Shown in pieces: positions 6,621 through 10,845 of a stretch of DNA of 10,845 nucleotides. Below the pieces are notes generated by a model. That model was given only the letters and a program-made list of their open reading frames with translations, was not told the origin of the DNA and ran no database searches. This stretch comes from Candidatus Woesearchaeota archaeon (GTDB taxonomy: Archaea; Nanobdellota; Nanobdellia; Woesearchaeales; UBA10200), in contig JAGVZX010000023.1 in NCBI GenBank assembly GCA_018302185.1, positions 1-10,845 of the forward strand, in the 5' to 3' direction. Position 1 is the first letter of the stretch. Every line of letters starts with the position of its first letter. The translations under genes and the position numbers were made by a program.

Positions 6621-7862
6621 ATGACACCATACGATTTGACGCTTGCAATCTACAACCTGACACTTTTCCCAGTTATATTTTTTTCAGTGTTGCTTATAGT
6701 ATTAGGCGCCTTGAATTTATTTATAAGAAAAGAAAGCAAGGTTAAAGCTAAAGTATTAGAAAAGCTTCCGTTTATAAGTGTGCAGGTGCCTACATACAAT
6801 GACCCTATAGCTGCAAGATGCATACAGCATTGTATGCTGTTTGATTATCCACGCGAGATGTATGAGATAATAATTGTTGACGATAGCACAAACCATGCTA
6901 CACAAAAGCTTCTAAGCGGATTTGCAGAAAAAAATCAAGGGTTTGTTAGATATATACACAGGGATAACAGGGAAGGGTTTAAGGCAGGTGCATTGAAAAA
7001 TGCCATGGACATCACAAAAGGCGAGATTATAGTCATTTTTGACTCTGACTGGATGCCAAAGAAAGATTTTCTTCAGAAGATAATAAAGCCGTTTGCAGAT
7101 GATAAGGTGGCTTTAGTCCAAACGCGTCAAGGCATTTATAATAAAGATGTGAATTACATAACACGTTTTGCTGCATATTCATTGATGGTTTACCATACGA
7201 TTATAATGCCGATAAATAATAGGATAAACTGTGTATTTTTTTGTGGAACTGCAGGAGCTATTAGAAGGACTATGTTTGAAGAGGTGAATGGCTGGAACCT
7301 CAATAGCTTGACTGAAGATAGTGATTTAACTGTTAAGTTATTATTAAAAGGATATAAATCTATTTATTTAGACATTGAGACGCCAAGTGAAGTCCCGCAA
7401 ACATTTGAAGGGTTCATTAAGCAGCAGATGAGATGGTGTTACGGAAATGTAAGGGTGTTCTTTGATAATGCTTTTGACATAACATTAAAGAAAGGTTTAA
7501 CAATAAGACAAAGATTGATGATAACTTACGTTACCTTAGGAAATATAATCGCCCCTATTGTTGTTGCTATGACAGTATTTGGATCGATCGGCTGGGTGAT
7601 AGGCGACCCTAAGATAATAGCAGTCAGTGATATTATAACATTATTTAGCAGGTTTGCTATAACTTCAGGATTCTTAGTCATAGGGCTGATAACATTATAC
7701 AAACGTGATCTTATAAAGGATTTTCCTTACCTAGTAGCATCGACTATGACAATAGGCATTGTTTTGGCTGTCGTAAACAGCATAGCCTTTTTGAGAGCTG
7801 CCGGCAATAGAAAACTTCATTGGTATTGTACCCCAAAATTGGAAAATGATAAATTTATTTGA
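6621..7862 (+). CDS. Cellulose-synthase-like membrane glycosyltransferase, family GT2
   Basis: This 413-residue protein is a processive-type GT2 enzyme predicted to build a beta-linked glycan while passing it through the membrane. One N-terminal span (about 12-35) precedes the GT-A catalytic domain (about 50-285). Motifs are in the CesA/BcsA order: VPTYND (56-61), VDDS (86-89), DSD (141-143, metal and UDP binding), VQTRQGIYN (166-174), FFCGTAGAIRR (206-216), TED (231-233, catalytic base Asp233) and QQMRW (268-272, acceptor and terminal sugar binding). Three further spans follow (about 298-327, 337-360, 369-392), and the C-terminus has WYCTPK, like the WxxTxK end of BcsA-type enzymes. There is no PilZ domain, so no sign of cyclic-di-GMP control. 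AGGAAGA (6610-6616) is a good ribosome site 4 bases before ATG 6621. The product sugar is unknown. Confidence 0.92.
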   Translation: MTPYDLTLAIYNLTLFPVIFFSVLLIVLGALNLFIRKESKVKAKVLEKLPFISVQVPTYNDPIAARCIQHCMLFDYPREMYEIIIVDDSTNHATQKLLSGFAEKNQGFVRYIHRDNREGFKAGALKNAMDITKGEIIVIFDSDWMPKKDFLQKIIKPFADDKVALVQTRQGIYNKDVNYITRFAAYSLMVYHTIIMPINNRINCVFFCGTAGAIRRTMFEEVNGWNLNSLTEDSDLTVKLLLKGYKSIYLDIETPSEVPQTFEGFIKQQMRWCYGNVRVFFDNAFDITLKKGLTIRQRLMITYVTLGNIIAPIVVAMTVFGSIGWVIGDPKIIAVSDIITLFSRFAITSGFLVIGLITLYKRDLIKDFPYLVASTMTIGIVLAVVNSIAFLRAAGNRKLHWYCTPKLENDKFI

Positions 7863-9123
7863 TTATCTGGCTGCCAAAAATATCGCAGGAATTATTACTG
7901 CTTTTTTCTTATTGATAGTTCTTTCATATTATTACCTGTTGTTTTTAAAGGTAAGAAAGCCTGAGATAACAGAAATGTTTTCATCTATAACAGTGATAAT
8001 GCCTGCGCATAATGAAGAAAAAGTGATAATGCAATCGCTTCATGCAGTCCTCTCTGCTGATTTTAAAGGAAGGAAAGAGATCCTGGTTGTTGATGATGGT
8101 AGCATAGACAAGACTGCCGAGATTGTTTCATCGTTCAAAAAAAAGGGAGTAATCCTTATAAGGACAAGCCATTGCGGAAAAAGCTCTTCGATAAACAAAG
8201 CATTGAAGATTGCAAAAGGAGATGTCATAGCGATCGTCGATGCTGACAGCTGCATACATAAAGACTCCCTGAAAGAGATCGTAAAGGAATTGTCAAGAGA
8301 TAACATAGCAGGCGCTTCAGGAGTAGTCCGTGTCAAGAACAGGAAAAGATTGTTAGGCATGTGGATGCATATAGAACAGGTTTATTATTCTCTTATAAGA
8401 TTGATCTTCTCAAAATTAAATGCCAACATAAATACACCTGGTCCATTAAGCGCATATAGAAAAAAAGCGCTTGTTGAGATAGGGGGGTTTAGCACAAAAG
8501 GATATGCCGAAGATGTTGATATTACAATAAGGTTGATAAGAAAAGGATATCAGATAGGATATGCTGAAGATGCTATAGTAGACACATACATGCCGACAGA
8601 CTTAAAAGGTTTTTTTAGGCAAAGATTAAGGTTTGCACGCGGCACGATAGATATCTTAAAAAGGCATATGAGAGCAAACACTTCAATGATAGACGTTTAT
8701 ACCATGCCGATTCTGCTTTTTTCTTATGTACAGGCAGTTATCATGGGAGTATTCACTCTTTATCAAATTTTTAGCGGCTATTTTACCTATTTTATTGCCA
8801 AAGGTGTTTATATAAATTTTCCTGTCTTTAAATTTTTTTTTGAATGGTTCTCGATAGTAGGCTTCATCAGATGGGTGATAAGCATAATAAACGGCCAGAC
8901 AGAACTTACAATAATAACCGCCATAGGGATACTTTCAACATTACTATCTTATCCTTTATACCTAGTTGCAATCTATAAATTCGATAAGAAATTTGACATA
9001 TGGCACCTTATCCCGATAATGTTTATGTTCCCTTTCTGGATAATGATAATGGTGATATATGCGATATCTATCCCTGAATATTTTAAGAGAAATCAATATA
9101 ATATCTGGAAAAAGAACGAATAG
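7846..9123 (+). CDS. Second membrane glycosyltransferase, family GT2 (NodC/PgaC-like)
   Basis: This 425-residue protein has one N-terminal span (about 12-34), a GT-A domain (about 47-270) and about four C-terminal spans. Motifs are VIMPAHNEE (50-58), VVDDGS (81-86), DAD (132-134), GPLSAYRKKAL (199-209), AEDVD (221-225; Asp223 is the likely base) and FRQRLRFARG (257-266). The QxxRW motif of processive enzymes reads QRLRF here, with Phe in place of Trp. It resembles the chitin/hyaluronan/PNAG synthase branch more than the CesA branch of the preceding enzyme, so the two are not a simple duplication. The start overlaps the end of the preceding gene by 17 bases and has only a weak GGA in front, which suggests translational coupling. 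The two synthases may act on one polymer, either as partners or making separate linkages. It is the last gene of the run. Confidence 0.9.
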   Translation: MINLFDYLAAKNIAGIITAFFLLIVLSYYYLLFLKVRKPEITEMFSSITVIMPAHNEEKVIMQSLHAVLSADFKGRKEILVVDDGSIDKTAEIVSSFKKKGVILIRTSHCGKSSSINKALKIAKGDVIAIVDADSCIHKDSLKEIVKELSRDNIAGASGVVRVKNRKRLLGMWMHIEQVYYSLIRLIFSKLNANINTPGPLSAYRKKALVEIGGFSTKGYAEDVDITIRLIRKGYQIGYAEDAIVDTYMPTDLKGFFRQRLRFARGTIDILKRHMRANTSMIDVYTMPILLFSYVQAVIMGVFTLYQIFSGYFTYFIAKGVYINFPVFKFFFEWFSIVGFIRWVISIINGQTELTIITAIGILSTLLSYPLYLVAIYKFDKKFDIWHLIPIMFMFPFWIMIMVIYAISIPEYFKRNQYNIWKKNE

Positions 9124-9129
9124 GGATTA

Positions 9130-9139
9130 TTTGTATAAC
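9130..9139 (+). promoter_or_regulatory. Candidate TATA box for the 9151-9357 element
   Basis: TTTGTATAAC in ATTATTTGTATAACACC lies just after the last glycosyltransferase gene, centred near 9135. Archaeal transcription starts about 25 bases downstream of a TATA centre, which here falls at about 9160, where the GC-rich left arm begins. The match to the TATA consensus is only fair, so this supports but does not prove an independent transcript. Confidence 0.3.
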
Positions 9140-9161
9140 ACCTGAGTCGCCTAAAAAATGG

Positions 9162-9347
9162 CGGCGGCTGCCAATTTCTGACGAACACAAATCCAATTAA
9201 CTACACTAATGTTGCGACGGGCAATGGCGTCCATTGACCAAACAAAAAACACTTCAGATAATTTACCTATTGACGCAACCACTTATCTAAGCGTAGAGGA
9301 GGAGCAACTTATTGAGGATCTAAGCTAGTGTTCGTCGGCAGCCGCCG
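9162..9347. repeat. Interrupted inverted repeat (arms 9162-9188 and 9328-9347)
   Basis: The left arm is 11 + 9 bases around a 7-base insert (AATTTCT), and the right arm is a continuous 20 bases. All 20 pairs are Watson-Crick, and the outer 11 are ten G-C pairs and one A-T pair in otherwise AT-rich DNA. The spacing between arms is 139 bases. No target-site duplication is evident in the flanks (GTCGC on the left, AGATT on the right), which argues somewhat against a recent MITE-type insertion. Confidence 0.9.
9209..9328 (+). CDS. Possible 39-codon small ORF inside the inverted repeat
   Basis: ATG 9209 opens a 39-codon frame ending at TAG 9326-9328; ATG 9224 in the same frame would give 34 residues. 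The product is hydrophilic with an acidic, helix-prone end (YLSVEEEQLIEDLS), so it reads like real protein rather than random translation of AT-rich DNA. No ribosome binding site is visible upstream. The stop codon directly abuts the right arm of the inverted repeat. A 7-codon frame, MAAAANF, from ATG 9158 to TGA 9179-9181 lies in the same phase within the left arm. I recognise no family. It may be a tiny gene, a remnant of a longer one, or chance within a structured RNA. Confidence 0.25.
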   Translation: MLRRAMASIDQTKNTSDNLPIDATTYLSVEEEQLIEDLS

Positions 9348-9357
9348 TTGTTTTTAG
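9337..9357 (+). terminator. GC-rich stem arm followed by T-run
   Basis: The arm GGCAGCCGCCG is followed by TTGTTTTTAG. Archaeal RNA polymerase stops at T-runs, so this may end either the candidate RNA or read-through from the glycosyltransferase operon. On the opposite strand the other arm is followed by CCATTTTTTAGG, so the element could also stop transcription arriving from the MBF1 side. It would then work as a two-way terminator between convergent genes. Confidence 0.4.
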
Positions 9358-9383
9358 AGATTAAAATTTAAACGAATGGTCTG

Positions 9384-9860
9384 CTAGTTTCTTTTCTTGA
9401 CTTTTATGAAATCTCCTAATGTAAATCCTTCTTTTTTTTCATGCAGTATCTTCATATCAGGCTCTTTAAACAATTCGACCAGTTTTAGGTGTAGGATTTT
9501 CTCAAATTTTTTAGCCTGTTCGATTGACATCTCAAAGCTGTTTGTCTCAATTTTATGTAAGATAGAAAGCTTCTCATTCAATAGTTTTGCAAAATCTTCT
9601 TGATTTAACTTTAGCTGCTCCCTTTTTTTCCTTATCAATTCTGAATAGTTTGAGAGGATAAACTCTTCTGGCTCGTTTATAGCTGGTTGTTGTGAAACTT
9701 GTAAAACCTGTTTGCTTTTTTGAGAGTTTTTTGTAGAGAGAGAATCTGCATGCCCTAATACTTTGCGGTATTTGCTGCAGTTTTTACATACTGTAAGCTC
9801 AGTACTCTCAACTTTTGCCTTAAACAGTTCACCTTGTTTACCACATAATTCACATAACAT
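9384..9860 (-). CDS. Multiprotein bridging factor aMBF1 (zinc ribbon + HTH)
   Basis: This 158-residue archaeal transcription or translation-associated factor is full length for its family. An N-terminal zinc ribbon has Cys3, Cys6, Cys25 and Cys28 (MLCELCG, then VCKNC) with the family's VEST/ELTVC strand between. A variable Lys/Ser/Gln linker (about 35-65) leads to a Cro/C1-type helix-turn-helix (about 73-131; IRKKREQLKLNQEDFAKLL is the first helices), and the protein ends with the archaeal MBF1 tail FTLGDFIKVKKR (146-157). In eukaryotes MBF1 bridges activators and TBP; archaeal MBF1 binds the small ribosomal subunit and its gene-level role is less clear. The start is fixed by a strong GGTGA site and by the Cys motif at the very N-terminus. 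It converges with the glycosyltransferase operon and is followed upstream by another minus-strand gene with a separate promoter. Confidence 0.95.
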   Translation of the reverse strand: MLCELCGKQGELFKAKVESTELTVCKNCSKYRKVLGHADSLSTKNSQKSKQVLQVSQQPAINEPEEFILSNYSELIRKKREQLKLNQEDFAKLLNEKLSILHKIETNSFEMSIEQAKKFEKILHLKLVELFKEPDMKILHEKKEGFTLGDFIKVKKRN

Positions 9861-9864
9861 AATT

Positions 9865-9869
9865 TCACC
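9865..9869 (-). promoter_or_regulatory. Ribosome binding site of aMBF1
   Basis: GGTGA on the minus strand, 4 bases before the ATG, matches the 16S rRNA 3' end (TCACC core) and decides the start codon. Confidence 0.75.
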
Positions 9870-9891
9870 GTTAATATAGTAAATCTATCAT

Positions 9892-9903
9892 CACTAAGTA
9901 GTG
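9892..9903. promoter_or_regulatory. Palindrome near the presumed aMBF1 transcription start (possible operator)
   Basis: CACTA-AG-TAGTG is a near-perfect 12-base palindrome. It lies about 26 bases downstream (in the minus direction) of the TATA-like sequence at 9921-9929, which is where transcription should begin, so a protein bound here could block initiation. The binder is unknown; autoregulation by the HTH of the gene itself is a guess. It could also be a small hairpin in the leader. Confidence 0.3.
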
Positions 9904-9920
9904 TTGTTGTTATACCTATT

Positions 9921-9929
9921 TAATTTATA
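9921..9929 (-). promoter_or_regulatory. Candidate TATA box of aMBF1
   Basis: Read on the minus strand this is TATAAATTA, preceded by AGGGA. It is about 65 bases upstream of the ATG and predicts a leader of about 40 bases that includes the GGTGA ribosome site. ATATTTAAAG at 9941-9950 is an alternative. Confidence 0.4.
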
Positions 9930-9957
9930 TCCCTATTTCTTTAAATATTTTATGCAG

Positions 9958-9988
9958 ATAAAGTAGGTTATCCTAAATATTACTTTAT
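9958..9988 (-). terminator. Hairpin just after the membrane-protein gene (possible terminator)
   Basis: ATAAAGTA (9958-9965) and TACTTTAT (9981-9988) form a perfect 8-bp inverted repeat with a 15-base loop. It begins 12 bases past the stop codon of the minus-strand membrane-protein gene and upstream of the aMBF1 promoter. The stem is AT-rich and not followed by a long T-run, so it may be a weak terminator, an RNA 3'-end stabiliser or a protein site. Confidence 0.3.
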
Positions 9989-10000
9989 TCCCGAGAATAA

Positions 10001-10789
10001 TTATTTAAAATTAATAGATATATTTGCGGCAGTTAATGTAAAGAAACCTACCAATAATACACCCATTTCTTTATATAAATATATACCAATCAAAATCAAC
10101 AATATGACAATAGCTAATTCTATTAAGATAAACCTACTTACTTTATGACTACAAATTTTTTTGAAGGTATCCCAGTTAGTTGGAAATTCTAGAATAGAGG
10201 TATAACCCTTCATAATCTTACTCGATTCCTCAACTATAGAACTTTGTCTAGAGTAGATTGAATTAGCAAACTGTTTAAGAGATTTTCTGTTAAGTTTATT
10301 CAGTTTATTATTTATTAATAGATAATTAATCTTTTTTGCAAGAACATTTAGGTTTTCTTTAAGTTTATTCGAATTCATCTCATTAGACTCAAAAATAACA
10401 TCTTTATCTTTAATTTCATCCTTCTCTAGATAAGAACTTTCTTTGTAAAGTAGTTTATTATATTTCTTTAGTTCCTTTAGGTTATTTGAATTTGCGAGAT
10501 TATATAATAATAAAAAGATTTTGGTTCTATAACCCAAGGATTTACTTTTAAATCTAGAAAATTGACTAAATATAGTAAGTCCAATAAAAAATGCCATAAA
10601 AACATAAGAATATATTTTATACTGAAGAACTAAGTCTTTTAATCCCCGTTTTTCTAAGTAAATCATAATCGGAAATATTAAAAAATTTAGTATGATTGCT
10701 AATGTAAAAGAGAAGAAACTTAATCTATCCCATAAAATATAGCTAGATAATTTTTTTTTCTGTAAATTAAATTCTTTATTATAATCCAT
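10001..10789 (-). CDS. Four-span membrane protein of unknown family, SLATT-like N-terminal layout
   Basis: This 262-residue protein has two N-terminal spans (about 23-45 and 57-77), a long cytoplasmic helical middle rich in Lys, Asn and Leu (about 80-215), and two C-terminal spans (about 219-240 and 244-260). I recognise no family with confidence. The N-terminal half (short basic start, WDR, two spans, then helices with LLLYNLANSNNLKELKKYNKLL) resembles the SLATT 2TM domains, proposed pore-forming effectors in nucleotide-signal conflict systems. That resemblance is by layout, not by a diagnostic motif, and the extra C-terminal spans do not fit the simplest SLATT form. The gene is clearly more AT-rich and Asn/Lys-rich than the envelope genes, which may mean recent acquisition. 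It has its own leaderless-type promoter and no ribosome site. A partner gene, if any, would lie beyond the right edge. Confidence 0.6.
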   Translation of the reverse strand: MDYNKEFNLQKKKLSSYILWDRLSFFSFTLAIILNFLIFPIMIYLEKRGLKDLVLQYKIYSYVFMAFFIGLTIFSQFSRFKSKSLGYRTKIFLLLYNLANSNNLKELKKYNKLLYKESSYLEKDEIKDKDVIFESNEMNSNKLKENLNVLAKKINYLLINNKLNKLNRKSLKQFANSIYSRQSSIVEESSKIMKGYTSILEFPTNWDTFKKICSHKVSRFILIELAIVILLILIGIYLYKEMGVLLVGFFTLTAANISINFK

Positions 10790-10814
10790 ATTTAAAGTTA
10801 AACTGAGAAAAGAC

Positions 10815-10827
10815 TATTTAAACCTTT
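10815..10827 (-). promoter_or_regulatory. BRE/TATA promoter giving a leaderless transcript of the membrane-protein gene
   Basis: On the minus strand AAAGG (BRE-like) is directly followed by TTTAAATA, a near-consensus archaeal TATA box centred near 10818. A start about 26 bases downstream falls at about 10792, within a few bases of the ATG at 10789. This explains the lack of any ribosome binding site. It is the cleanest promoter in the window. Confidence 0.6.
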
Positions 10828-10845
10828 CTGGGGAATAAAATAATA

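Larger units (their letters stand above)
9151..9357 (+). ncRNA. Candidate structured RNA gene closed by a 20-bp GC-rich stem
   Basis: This intergenic stretch between convergent genes is richer in G+C than its neighbours and highly structured. Its ends pair: CGGCGGCTGCC (9162-9172) with GGCAGCCGCCG (9337-9347), and GACGAACAC (9180-9188) with GTGTTCGTC (9328-9336), leaving only AATTTCT (9173-9179) unpaired on the left. CTAAAAA (9151-9157) and TTTTTAG (9351-9357) extend the symmetry. Inside, GACG/CGTC (9216-9219, 9228-9231) forms a small hairpin. CTT-C-AGATAA (9252-9261) pairs with TTATCTAAG (9283-9291) over 9 bp with a single bulged C. TAATGTTGC (9207-9215) can pair with GCAAC-TT-ATTG (9304-9314, one G-U), though this shares space with alternatives. 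I found no match to RNase P, SRP, tRNA or box C/D signatures. The strand is chosen from the upstream TATA-like site and trailing T-run; the reverse strand is nearly as symmetrical. A small mobile element is the main alternative. Confidence 0.45.

Noticed and set aside
8040..8360. 106-codon minus-strand frame
   Set aside because: It is antisense to the catalytic domain of the second GT2 gene, which has all family motifs.
9151..9357. Integron attC site or group II intron-like element
   Set aside because: No GTTRRRY/RYYYAAC core boxes and no intron domain V-like hairpin were seen.
9397..9603. Plus-strand frame opposite aMBF1
   Set aside because: It is antisense to a clear MBF1 coding region; Ser/Phe-rich composition is typical of shadow frames.
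1..10845. tRNA genes, CRISPR repeats, transposase genes
   Set aside because: No GTTCRA-type T-arm with a matching acceptor stem, no regularly spaced repeats and no transposase motifs were found by eye.

Overview
The window looks like chromosomal DNA from an AT-rich archaeon, most likely a DPANN member such as a Woesearchaeota- or Pacearchaeota-like genome. That placement is inference. Support comes from a full-length archaeal MBF1 (zinc ribbon plus HTH plus the LGDF(I/V)KVK-type tail), a PGF-pre-PGF surface domain, an MJ1255-type glycosyltransferase, archaeal TATA/BRE-like promoters (one apparently leaderless) and a GGTGA ribosome binding site. No rRNA, tRNA, CRISPR array or transposase was found.

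Layout. Positions 2-4460 (+) hold five cell-envelope genes. They are a 5'-truncated PGF-pre-PGF surface protein with one membrane span and a long charged cytoplasmic tail, a VanZ-like membrane protein, a cyclophilin-type prolyl isomerase lipoprotein, a small membrane protein with Asp/His motifs, and an MJ1255-family glycosyltransferase. A 148-base gap follows. Positions 4609-9123 (+) then hold a tight run of five genes: a Yip1-like membrane protein, a membrane-anchored thioredoxin-fold protein with CDNC, a membrane-anchored DsbA-fold protein whose CxxC has become SGSS, and two different membrane family-2 glycosyltransferases. These five abut or overlap and are probably one transcription unit. 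Together they suggest synthesis and export of a surface polysaccharide, with extracytoplasmic thiol or folding helpers.

Between the end of this run (9123) and the convergent MBF1 gene (9384-9860, -) lies the least explained part of the window. It is a roughly 207-base element whose ends form a 20-bp, GC-rich inverted repeat interrupted by one 7-nt bulge. Two further hairpins lie inside, a TATA-like sequence sits at the right distance upstream, and a T-run follows the 3' arm. It also contains an open 39-codon reading frame. It could be an undescribed structured RNA gene, a small non-autonomous element, or a tiny gene inside a terminator-like structure; I do not recognise it.

The right end (10001-10789, -) is a four-span membrane protein of unknown family. 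It is more AT-rich than the rest and has its own leaderless-type promoter. Its N-terminal half resembles the 2TM SLATT layout, which would place it in a conflict/defence setting, but this is a weak call. The MBF1 promoter region has a short palindrome where transcription should start, and a hairpin lies just after the membrane gene.
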